From positions 24,277,346 to 24,341,345 of the forward strand of contig CM024766.1 of NCBI GenBank assembly GCA_014218235.1: a stretch of DNA of 64,000 bases, written 5' to 3'. Positions 47,968-58,108 of the stretch are shown here, piece by piece; the first letter of the stretch is position 1, and each line of letters begins with the position of its first letter. The DNA comes from Colocasia esculenta. Its lineage: Eukaryota > Streptophyta > Magnoliopsida > Alismatales > Araceae. The translations under genes were made by a program, and so were the position numbers. Below the pieces are notes generated by a model. That model was not told where the DNA came from. It was given only the letters and a program-made list of their open reading frames with translations, and searched no databases.

Positions 47968-48857
47968 ATGGCTCCTCCCCGACGTGGTGACAAGGGAAAG
48001 ACAATGGCTAGTGAGACTCCAAGAGATCTCGTGACAACAGTAGAGCACCAACTCGAAGCTTTGACGATACTCTTTTCTGTAGTTTCAATGCATTTGATTT
48101 CTACACCACCGATATATCCTCTAAGAAGGTGCATTTTGACAAAATGATTGATTTTGACTTCTTTGAAAGTAATGAGGTTGATCTTGCATGCATCTTTGAG
48201 ATATTAGGATGTGGACATTATGTAACCATGAATGAAATGGTTTACCCCCATTTGATTAGTCCTTTTTATGCAAATTTGGAGGAAGATGATAACAAGAAAT
48301 TGAGTATTTATGTGAAAGGGATCCATATCCCTCTTAGAGTTTTGATACTTTTAGAAGTGATGCATATTCCATATAAGTACGGGGTTAAGTATGTCGATCG
48401 GTTAGACAGTTGTCAGGAGTCAGATAAAAGAGTAATGGAAACTGAGATTGAAAACCAACTATATGAGCGTGTGAATGCCAACTCTTTTCCAGCCTACCAT
48501 CGGTTTCTTCACAAGATTGTTTGCTCTATTCTCATTCCAAGGAGTGGTAACATGGATGGAGTCACCGATGATCATATTCTTTTAATTCAAGAACTTCTAG
48601 ATGGCACTCCTGTGGACCTTCCAAATATCACCTTGAACACCATGCGAGATGTAGTAAACACGTGTAAGCGTAATCTTCTTTTTGGTATGCTTATTATCCG
48701 CATCTTGAAGAAATTCAAAGTCAATTTTGCTGGTGAAGATTCCAAAAGATTGACAATGTTTGATGTGATTGATGAAAATACTCTCACACATATGAGGATG
48801 GCTATTCAAAATGGATCTTTTGTCCGCACAAGTACTCGGTCTCCTTACAAAAGGTAG
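47968..48857 (+). pseudogene. Putative plant transposon protein (Transposase_32), arm B copy
   Basis: The start at 47968 (MAPPRRGDKGKTMASETPRD) matches arm A. A frameshift near 48015-48120 moves the reading into the frame from 48129: SNEVDLACIFEILGCGHYV, MVYPHLISPFYANLEEDDN, ILIPRSGNMDGVTDDH and LLDGTPVDLPNITLNTM. That frame stops at 48857, whereas arm A stays open further. The C-terminal coiled-coil resumes at 50242 after the hAT element. Two lesions plus the insertions make it non-functional. Confidence 0.85.
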
Positions 48858-48953
48858 GACCTCCAAGATGATGAAGATGATGATGAATTCACTCTGTCTA
48901 CTCCAGACTCCTCCAGACCTCCTGCTCCTCCTAAAAATCAGCTGACTCATCTG

Positions 48954-48961
48954 TTTGATAC
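48954..48961. repeat. 8-bp target duplication TTTGATAC, left copy
   Basis: Repeated at 50242-50249. A single TTTGATAC occurs at the matching place in arm A (as GTATCAAA at 41283-41290). Confidence 0.93.
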
Positions 48962-50241
48962 CATAGTTGTCAAGGCGAACGCCTAGGCGGCGCCTAGGTG
49001 CCGCTTAAGCGCTAAGGCACTTCCTTAGCCGCTTTAAAACACCCTGCCTTTTTAAGAGTAGAAAAGGCGCCCCAAGGCGCCGCTAAGGCGGCCAAGGCGC
49101 ACGCCAAGGGCACTTGGGCATGCCTAGACCTGTTTAGACAGCAGATTCAGGTCGATTTTTAGGGCTGAATCCAGCCCGATTTTAGGAAACATCTTATTTA
49201 CTTGAATATCATTTAAGTAAATGTTATACTTAAGATATTACATGTAAATAAGGAAGTACCCCCCATTTGAATCCAATAAAAAAATCAAAAAAATCATCTC
49301 TTACCAAAAAAAAGTCAACTCTCCCATGGAAGAAGAAAATCACGATTTTGGTAATTTTAGCAAAATGCTAACTTTCTATCTCTCATAATTTGACTTATCT
49401 AAAAATTTGATAATTCAAATAAACCATATGGAACACTAAAAATCTAAAGTCCGATAAAAAAGTCAAACGTGCATGTGACTTCTCTAAGGGAGCCACTCTC
49501 CTACTGACAGCACTTAATCTGCTTGAGATCTCTCAGAATTTGGTCAAACTTAAACTATCATCATCCAAACACAAGAGACTTGTCATTTTCTAGTTTCTTT
49601 TCAATTTTTAAACATATTGTGGGATTATGTAATGAACTCATTTAATTTTTACTTGTTTTAAGTGTGTTAAGATATTGCATTTCTTATTTTTATTTAACAT
49701 ATTTACATGTATGTGTATTTACTGATTTGTTTTAAAAGTTGGAAATTAGTTTTCTGATGATAGAATGATATTTGCACTTCTTGTTCTTATTTAGTGTGCT
49801 TATTTATTTGAACATGTCAATTTAGATTTTTTATGACTTTATGATATATAATGTGAGTTTGTTTACTTGTAGTTTAATTTTTGTTCCTTTCATATAATTT
49901 TGACCTTTTTGTTGTGACATTTTATTTTTTTGCAAGTATTTGTTTTTGTGATACATAGCTATTATATATATTTTTCAAATTTATTTATTATTTTAATAAT
50001 ATATCTGCCATATTATGATATGTCATTGTCTTTGTCTGTCATATTATGATATTTTTTTATTAAATTTTCACCATTATATATATTAATAGATAAATAAATA
50101 TCATGTAAGAGGGACACTTGAAAATAACTCATATTTGGTTCCGTCCTAAACGCCTAGGTACCGCTTAGGCGGGCGCCTAAGCGCTTAGGCGATCCGAGAC
50201 CCCAACTACGCCTTGGTCGCCTTGACGCCTTAACAACTATG
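48962..50241. mobile_element. Non-autonomous hAT-like element, 1.28 kb
   Basis: Terminal inverted repeats CATAGTTGTCAAGGCG and CATAGTTGTTAAGGCG (the right one read in reverse complement) are bounded by an 8-bp target duplication, which indicates the hAT superfamily. Both subterminal regions are full of GGCGCCTAGG, CGCCTAGGCG and CGCTTAGGCG-type words. The interior is AT-rich with no transposase. Confidence 0.9.
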
Positions 50242-50456
50242 TTTGATACGCTCACTACCAATATGAATACTCGTTTTGACTATTTGGACAATCGATTTGT
50301 ATCCTTGGAAGGTCATGTTGAAGAGCTTCAGACGGATGTTTCTATTCTCAAGGGAGAGCAAGACCGCAATGATATGCCTCTTCAAGCTATTGCCAAACAA
50401 CAGGATGTTATATGGGGCAATTATGATGAGATGCAGAAGACCTTGCAGGACCTGGC
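50242..50456 (+). pseudogene. C-terminal coiled-coil of the arm B Transposase_32 gene
   Basis: MFDTLTTNMNTRFDYLDNRF and VEELQTDVSILKGEQDRND continue in one frame to LQDLA, where the TAT LTR interrupts it at 50457. Confidence 0.85.
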
Positions 50457-50621
50457 TGTGGACACGGGATTTTTCTTCACTCAATTTTATTCATTCATTT
50501 CATTTCATTTTGGTTCAAGGTATTCATTCATTTCACATATTTTAGATTTTGGTATTTGCAGGGCATGCCAATCTGTCTAGTAGACAGAAGAAAAAGTCCG
50601 CGCGATGCGGAGGGAGGGTTT

Positions 50622-50770
50622 TGGTATCCGAGAAACGGACAGGTATTGGTGTCCGAGGAACGGACGGATATTGGTGTCCGAGGAACGGAAGGGTATTGGT
50701 GTCCGAGGAACGGACGGGTATTGGTGTCTGAGGAACGGACGGGTGTTGGTGTCCGAGGAACGGACGGGTG
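50622..50770. repeat. 25-bp minisatellite, six copies
   Basis: Unit of the form GGTGTCCGAGGAACGGACGG followed by GTATT. Each contains GTCCG-AGGAA-CGGAC, which can fold into a 5-bp stem with a 5-base loop. The short ORFs that read through it in several frames are repeat translations. Confidence 0.93.
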
Positions 50771-51229
50771 CGCCAATTTTAATATGAACTTCTTTGATTC
50801 TGTGTCTTTTCATCAACAGGCGATCAGGGTAGCGTGTGCTGGACCTCTGCCTCCATCGATCGGAATCGATGTTACATTTACATCGAGTTAAAAGCCCTTG
50901 GTGTTATTTGGCACCAGCTTTAACCCGAATACCATTCATAGCAAGGATGAGAACATGTATATGTAGAGAAAATTTAGAAAGTCCTAACATGATGTTTTCT
51001 TTCTTTTTTTTTATTGACAAAAAGTATTTTTATTCTTTGAAATGGCAGGACTCTCCCCCTTTTTTTTAAAGTGTGAAATATGATTTTTTTAAAAAAAGAA
51101 ATGGGTGTATACCCGTAAACCCGTTTGAGGTTCAAAATATGCTGTTTGATTTGAAATTTTGTTTCAAATGAGTATACACCCGCAGATTGTTTCTGGGCTT
51201 CGGGCATATTGAGAATTTGGGCAGTACTT

Positions 51230-52470
51230 CTACATGGACAGAATTGCTGTGTGGATTTATAGTATAACTTTGATTGTGAATTATGAAATTTCATGGTATA
51301 TTGTTTTTGGGGCAAAGCCTCCCTTTGAACAGAGCTTCTTTTCTTCTTCCTTTTTTTGTCTGCATGGTCATGATTTTGCAGTCATATGGAGACATCTCTA
51401 TGAGGGTCCTTGTCACAACGGAGTTTCTCTCCGAGGACTTATCCATATGGATACAATTCTGCTGTGAATATGTGGATGTATTTCTGACGGGATTTCTGCT
51501 TGATCAGATGTATGTATATATTTCCTACAGAATCTCTACTTAGACAGAGTTTTCTTTTGTATATGAGTGCAAAGTTGTAAAGTTTGTTGTTTTTTGAGGC
51601 AGAACCCCTGCTTAGACAAAACGTCTTCAAGGAAGATTATACGAATATGCTTTTGGGGAGAACCTTTGCTTAAGTAAAATTCCTTCTGAGAGACATGCGT
51701 ATAATTATTAATTTGCCATCTTATGAATATATTTTCGAGCGGTATCTCCGTTTGAACAGAGTTTCCGTCACGAGAGGTATTTCTACCGAGGCAAAGTCTC
51801 CTTTGGGATATATATTCATATGAATTCAAACTTATGATTATACGAAGATGTTCTCAGGCGGAATCTTTACTTAGGCAGAGTCCCCTTTAAGAGACATATC
51901 CACATAAATATGGGTTCGTAATTATATGGATATGTTCTTAGGCAAAGATTTTACTCAAACGGAAATCCTGCTAAGAAATATATGCGTATAAACGCAAAGT
52001 TGCAATTTTTATGAATATGTTCCCGAGCTATATTCTTGCTAAGGCAGGAGCTCCTCAGAGTTTCTTCTGAGAAAGGTGTCTCTGCTCGGGCAGAGTTTCC
52101 TTTAAGGAACACATACATATGAATACAAATTTGCGAATATACGGGTATGTTCTTAGGCAGAATCTCCGCTTGGGCAGAGTCTCCTCTAAGAAACATATGC
52201 ATATAAATACGAGTCTGTGGTTACATGGACATGTTTCTTCAGAAGGAATTTTGTCATGGGCAGAGTTTCCTCCCGAGAAAGCATATATGTATAAGTGCAA
52301 ATTTGAGGCTTATGGATATGTCCTTAGTCAGAATCTCCACTTGGGCAGAGTTTCCCCTAGGAAACATATACATAAAAACACAAATTTGCGAATATACGAA
52401 TATGTTCTCGGGTAGAATCTCCACTTGGGCAGAGTCTCCCCTAAGAAACACATACATATAAACACAAACA
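51230..52470. repeat. ~85-bp degenerate tandem repeat in the LTR
   Basis: The words CTTGGGCAGAGTCTCC and AAGAAACATATGCATATAAA recur with spacings of 84, 88 and 83 bp in the right half. The units become more divergent toward the left (from about 51300). Confidence 0.85.
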
Positions 52471-52930
52471 CACCATCCCAGAGACTTAGCACTCGATGGG
52501 AGGTGGCACATATGCGTCTGGATGCGTAGCATTCAGAGCATGAAGTACAAAGGTATTTAAATACCATATGTCCATGTATGGACGGTATTTAAACCCTATA
52601 GCCCATGGGGGCCGATGCCGTTATTACGGACTTAAAAAGAGAGAATTGCCGATGCCGTATGGAGACGATCTCTCGATTTCTCACTCTGCTCCGAGTAGGG
52701 AAGGGAGTTTGATACCTTCACACACAAGAGGGGTGGTTGAGGAAGAGATGGGGAATTTAGAAATTTGGGAACTTTTCTATTTTTTGAGTATTTTCAGAAA
52801 ATAGTGGGACAACACTTTGCTAAGGGGAGAGGGCTGTAGCTCCCTTGGGGCTCACCCCTTTGAATGAGGGGATTGGGGGGCCTTTTATAGGGGAAGGCCC
52901 CCCTTACATGTGTGGAGTGGGGGCTCCCTT
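52471..52930. other. Unique part of the TAT LTR
   Basis: A TATTTAAATACC word (about 52552-52563; nearly self-complementary) is a candidate TATA region for minus-strand transcription. No other feature was seen. Confidence 0.4.
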
Positions 52931-53291
52931 TAACCGATGGGAGTCCCATCGGTTAGAGGGAAAATTCCCTTTAACCGATGGGGGTACCATCGGTTAGAGG
53001 GATAAAACCCCTCAACCGATAGTAGTCTCATCGGTTAAGGGGAAAAATCCCCTTAACCGATGGCAGTCCCATCGGTTAGGGGACTCTCAAGGGGAGATCC
53101 CCTTAACCGATGGGACTCCCATCGGTTAGAGGGGAATTCCCCTCTAACCGATGGTAGTACCATCGGTTGGAGGGGTTTGTCCCTCCAACCGATGGTGCTT
53201 CCATCGGTTGGGGGAGAGAACCCCCTTAACCGATGGTAGCCCCATCGGTTAAGGGGAAAAACCCCCTAACCGATGGTGCTTCCATCGGTTA
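52931..53291. repeat. Array of nine hairpin palindromes, 41-bp period
   Basis: AACCGATGG-N(3-6)-CCATCGGTT-type palindromes start at about 52931, 52972, 53013, 53054, 53104, 53145, 53186, 53227 and 53267. All spacings are 40-41 bp except one of 50. The linkers are themselves complementary (GGTTAAGGGG...CCCCTTAACC), so each half-site can pair with either neighbour. Confidence 0.95.
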
Positions 53292-53348
53292 AGGGAGGGG
53301 GAATTTCTGGGAATGGGGAATTGGCAAAAAAAAAAAATTGTGTCCACA

Positions 53349-53365
53349 AATGCCCCCCACGGGAA
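53349..53365 (-). other. Candidate polypurine tract of the TAT element
   Basis: On the minus strand, GTGGGGGGCATT sits immediately upstream of the LTR start TGTGGACACAA. Confidence 0.65.
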
Positions 53366-54000
53366 GTGCGCCGAAGCCGAAGGCGGAGGAGGACGTCCCG
53401 TGCATTCTTCGAGTTGTGCTTCTGATCTTCATGACTTGACAATAAACTTGAATCGAAAAGTTGTAGCCACAGTTGACACGCTTCAGCACTTGCACTGTGA
53501 AGTCAACAACCTCGGGCAACGATCGACTTTGTCATGCTTCTTATGCTGAGCGATCAACTCTGCTTCCTTGGATTTACTCAGAACTGACTTTGGCTTTCTT
53601 TGCTTGGGTCTTTGCCTTCTGGATTTCATCTCAGGGATTTTTTTTTAGATCTGTCTTTCTGGCTTTGTTATGGACTTGAATTGATTGAGGATTCAATTGG
53701 TGAGACTCGTCATTCTGACTTTGCTCAACAACTTGATTTGAGAGATTTTTTTTTTTACTTCTGATCCTGACTTGATTCGCAGTTGGATTTGATAGCACTT
53801 TTCTGAGCTTTGCCTTTTTGGCATTTGCTTGGATTGAATTTGACATCTTTTTCTTGAATCTTGTCTTCTCGGCTTTGTCTGAGATTTGACATAGTATTCG
53901 GCTACTGAGGCTGACCTTCTTGGTTTCGCGGCTATCTTTCTTCCTTTTTTTCTTTCTCTTCTACTTCATTCATCATTTTTTTTTTCATATCTGTTTTGAA
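53366..54000. other. TAT 3' region, no gene recognised
   Basis: Short ORFs only, T-rich on the plus strand. Exon-like sequence begins near 54010. Confidence 0.4.
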
Positions 54001-54009
54001 TTCTCAACC

Positions 54010-55022
54010 ATCCTTGCTCCGGAAGTTGTTGGAGACAGGAATGGTGAAGCTCATTTGAATATTCCCTTTTCTTCCAGACCCAAGAGAGCTGGAAAAAGGA
54101 GGGTGGCAGATTCCGCCTCATCTAGCGGTGACTTTCTTTTCTTTTCTTTTCTTCTCTCATCATTGTCATTCATGATTCTTCTTCTTGATTTATCACTTAT
54201 CTTTTCTTCCCTTTTTGACTTATCTACCTCAGATGACGAGACATATGAGGAAAGGTGCCGGTCCGATTGCTTCGGGCGGCCATGCCTCTTTGCCTGGAGG
54301 TTCTCCTCTCCTTTGTGAAGTGGAGCGTGAGAATTCCTCACGGGCAGCTGCCGATTTTATGTCGGAAATTGATGATAATGAACCATCATCTGACTGTTTG
54401 TTTCTTGAGATAGCTGTGACGGATGACGGTGCCTCTGCATTTGTTGAGCTGAGAGTCTCGACGGAACAGTATTCTTTTGCTCCTGTCGGGGCTTATATCC
54501 CGATGCCTGCCAAGGAATATTCTGCCATGGAATCAACTCCTGCAGGTGACTTCCTTTACTGAGCTCATATACAGTCTTTAAAAATGATGTTTTCTTTTCT
54601 GATATTGACTTTCCTTCCTTGTATTCAGGTGACCAGGTCTTCTATGATCAACTCTTCTCTGGAAGATGATGGATTCATATTTCTGTATTTGTGGCCAATC
54701 CTCCCTTTCCACTTTTGGGGAGATGCAGGGAGCCCATTTTTGGCGTTTCAAGCTTATTCTGTCTTTCAAGTAGGCGATGCTGAGAGTGACGATGGTGTTG
54801 AGCATGGTTGTCGAGAAGGAGAACATTGCCCGGCTGGAACGCGAGCTTGATGAAGAGAGGTCTTCTTTGGATCAGGAGGCTAGAGATGAGGCCAAAGATT
54901 CTGAAGAAGAAGCTGCCTATGTAAGAAACGGAAGGAACTTCCGCCAGTTGACAGCCTCTAAAGTTAAGGAAGTTGAACAGCCGAAGAGGAAAAAGCCTTC
55001 CTGCCTTTGCTTTTCAGTATGA
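54010..55022 (+). other. Exon-like antisense segments of an unrecognised gene within the TAT element
   Basis: Three open pieces on the plus strand are separated by pyrimidine-rich, intron-like DNA. About 54010-54129: RPKRAGKRRVADSASSS, followed by a GTGACT donor-like site. 54233-54545: begins after a CTCAG acceptor (MTRHMRKGAGPIASGGHAS, DFMSEIDDNEPSSDCLFLEI) and ends before GTGACT. About 54800-55022: coiled-coil (ENIARLERELDEERSSLDQE), ending CLCFSV. Their orientation is opposite to pol. Some TAT-group elements are reported to carry an antisense gene in this place. I cannot name the protein, and the splice model is not proven. Confidence 0.45.
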
Positions 55023-56600
55023 CATTTACATGCTGAGCTCATTGTCTTGCCCCCTTTTTTTTTTTTTGACTTTCATGTAGCAATCACCACTCTTTGTATG
55101 TTTGTACAAAAAGTGACTTGTGACTTTGTAAATACAAGGTGAAGGACAATGAAGGTCCTCCTTTTCATTTTCCTCCTTCCTTTTTTCTTTTCTTTTTCTT
55201 TCTCTTTTTTTTCTTTTTTTTTTCACATTACCAATCCCAGTGTCCTCTCGGGTTTTCACTAAGATTGGCCCCCTTTAGCTTTTTCCAACGTGCCCTTTCG
55301 GGTTTTCACGTTGAGGAGTTACCCATTTTTTGTCTGAAGCGCCCTTTCAGGTTTTCACCTCAGCCGGATTTTTTGATCTTTTTACCCTCAAGTATACAAC
55401 GAGCCGTATACTTAAGTCCATCGGGGTATCTCTATTTTTTTTAACCCCTTTTCTTTCTTTCTCTTTCTTTTTTTGACTTGACTGTTGAGGACTCGACTGA
55501 CTTGGATAATTGAATGGCTAAGGGTTTGGTTGTGGCATGAGTGGTGGATTCGGATGTGGTTTGAGATTTGAATTTGGCCAATGATTGGAAATTCGGATTT
55601 GGAATTTGGATCTGGATGTGGATTTGGGTTTGAACATGAGCATGTTGGCTTACCTTTGTGGTATGTTGAATCCGAGTTTGGATTATGGATACGAGATTTT
55701 GGGTATGATTTAGCTTTGGACTTGGTTTTGAATAGGTTCTGAAATGGCGTTTATTGTTTGGCTTTGAGATTTGAATTTCGCCCCTCCTTGATGGCTTAGT
55801 GTCGGGATAAGGGATTTGCACTTGGATTTGAACGGCTGGAGAGGAAGAAACTTTCCTGCCTTTGTTTCACAGCATAAAATTTGTATATTGGGCTTGTTGC
55901 CTTGATCTCCTTTCTATTCTGCATGTGATATCTGTCACCCTCTGCAAGTTTGTAATGTGGTGACTTGTAACTTTGTGGATGTATGAATGAAGGACTGAGA
56001 AATCCTCCTTTTCATTTTTTTTTCACATTACCAGCCTTAGCGCCCTTTCGGGTTTTCACCAAGACTGGCCCCCTTTAGCTTTTTCCAACGCGCCCTTTCG
56101 GGTTTTCACGTTGAGGAGTTACCCATTTTTGCCTGAAGCGCCCTTTCAGGTTTTCACCTCAGCCGGATTTTTTTGATCTTTTTACCCTCAAGCATACAGT
56201 GAGCCGTATACTTAAGTCCAACGAGGTATCTCTATTTTTTAACCCCTTTTCTTTCTTTCTTTCTTTTTTTTTTTGACCTGACTGGTGAGTACTCGACTGG
56301 TTTGGGTAGTTGAATGGATGAGGGTTTAATTGTGGAATGGGTGGTGGTCTAGTTGTGGAATGAGTGGTAGTCTGGTTATGGAATGGGTGGTGGTGGATTT
56401 AGGTTTGAGCATGAGTATGTTGGCTTACCTTTGTGGTATTTTGAATTTGAATTTGGATATGGGTATGAGATTTGAGTTTATTTGGCTTCAAGTTTTTAGT
56501 TTTGGGTATTGGTATGGACTTTGGCATGAAGTTTGGGTTTGGATTTGGGTTTTAGGTTTGAATTTCGCCCATCCCTGATGGCTTAGGGCAGAGATAAGGG
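54975..56600. repeat. Tandem duplication of a ~0.8-kb segment
   Basis: 54975-55800 and 55830-56600 share GAACAGCCGAAGAGG/GAACGGCTGGAGAGG at their starts, GCCCTTTCGGGTTTTCAC blocks (about 55230-55440 and 56030-56240) and TTGAATTTCGCCC near their ends. Offsets are 790-855 bp. Confidence 0.88.
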
Positions 56601-56749
56601 ATTTGCATTTGGATTCGTATTAGAGTTGAGATTGGGTTTGTTTTTGGATTTGGATATGGACATGTCAGTTTATCTTTGTGGTATTCTGGATGGGATATGA
56701 GATTTTGATTTTGCTTTTGGATTTTGGATGTAGGATTTAGGTTGATTTG

Positions 56750-57850
56750 GCTCTGGACTTAGTTTTGGTTTTGATTTTGGCTTTAGTTTTGATTTTGATT
56801 TTGGTTTTAGTTTTGGTTTTGATTTTGATTTTAATTTTGGTTTTGGTTTAACCTACCTTGATGGCTTATGGCTAAGATATGGAATTTCGAGCTTCTATTT
56901 GGTTCAGCCTACCTTGATGGTTTGTGGCTATATTTGGTATTCTGGGTTTGATTTATTTTGGCATTTATAGTTCGGCGCATGTGATTTTGGATCAAATTTG
57001 GATATGATCTGCCTTGATGGTTTGCTGACTATGAATTTGGGATTGTATTTGAATATGAGTTGCCTTGATGGCCTTAGGATATGAACTTGGAATTTAAACT
57101 TGATATCACCTACCATGGTGGTTTGCTGGTGAGACTTTGGGCTTTGAATTGGCTTTGGATATGACTTAATGGCTGGTATGATATAGCCTTGTGATTTGCT
57201 GGCTATGATTTTGGATTGGATTTGGTATAGCCTGCCTTGATGGCTTTTGGCTATGGATTGGAATTTAGATTTGATATAGCCTACCTTTTTGGTTTGCTGA
57301 CTATGTTTTGGAATTTGAATTTTAGATATAGTCTGCCTTGGTGGCTTGCTGGCTATGAGTGGAGTTTAGATTTGATATAGCCTACCTTTGTGGTTTGCTG
57401 GCTGTGGTATTGAATTGAATTTGAGTATGGCTTGCCTTTATGGCTTGCTGGCTATGAATTCGAGGTTTGGATTTGATATAGCCTACCCTTGTGGTTTGCT
57501 GGCTATGGTTTCGAAATTAGATTTGAGTATAGCCTGCCTTTGTGGTTTACTGGCTATGGATTGGGATTTAGATTTGATATAGCCTACCTTTGTGGTTTGT
57601 TGGCTATGGTCATGATTTGGTTTGGATTTGACATAGCCTACCTTTGTGGTTTGTTGGCTATGGTTTTGGATATGACCTACCTTGATGGTTTTCTGGCCAT
57701 GGATTTGGAATTTGAATTTGGCATAGCCTACCTTTATGGTTTGCTGGCTATGGTTTTGGATATGGCCTACCTTGATGGTTTTCTGGCTATGGATTTGGAA
57801 TTTGAATTTGGCATAACCTACCTTTGTGGTTTGCTGGCTATGGTTTGGTT
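56750..57850. repeat. Tandem repeats of the TAT 3' untranslated region
   Basis: A variable unit of about 40-60 bp is built around TAGCCTACCTTTGTGGTTTG and CTGGCTATGG, preceded by a GATTTTGATTTTGG simple repeat at about 56760-56850. ORFs that read through it with CGLLAM-like repeats are not genes. The array lies between integrase and LTR, a place where TAT/Ogre elements are known to generate satellites. Confidence 0.88.
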
Positions 57851-58108
57851 TTGAATTGAATTTGATGAAGGGTGGGATATGCAGGATGGAGTACTTTTGG
57901 CTTCATGCTCCTACAGGGATTGCAGGATTGTATGATGGACAGATGGGTATTTGATTCTTTTGCCTCCATTCATGGTAAGCTTCTACTTTAGAATGGATCC
58001 TCAAAGAGGGCATCTTTCATTCCTTTCCGGCTTTATGCCTATCTGGGTGATTAGATTTTGTTTTTGATGATTGGCCGAGGAACTCATGTTCTAGGGCATG
58101 GTATAGTT

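Larger units (their letters stand above)
46302..50456. repeat. Inverted repeat arm B (contains a hAT insertion)
   Basis: Reverse complement of arm A at 41083-43925, with matching G/C tracts at its inner edge (G run 46339-46358). It is longer because of the 1.28-kb hAT element. Similarity to arm A ends at 50456, where the TAT LTR begins. Confidence 0.9.
50457..53348 (-). repeat. 3' LTR of the TAT element, 2.9 kb
   Basis: It runs TGTGGACACGGG (50457) to GTGTCCACA (53348), with a 9-bp inverted repeat at the ends. The purine-rich minus-strand tract next to 53349 fits a polypurine tract. The LTR holds three tandem arrays (25-bp, ~85-bp and hairpin arrays) and T-rich spacers, but no coding potential. 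Confidence 0.82.

Noticed and set aside
50549..50816. Small ORFs with repeated RGTDGYW or SSDTN peptides
   Set aside because: They are frame-rotating translations of the 25-bp minisatellite.
52931..53291. CRISPR-like array
   Set aside because: The repeats are regular, but the intervening sequences are themselves repeats and the DNA is plant nuclear with an LTR context. There are no unique spacers and no cas genes.
57388..57854. Plus-strand ORF with repeated CGLLAM-like peptides
   Set aside because: It is the translation of the TAT 3' tandem repeat and has no membrane-protein family signature.
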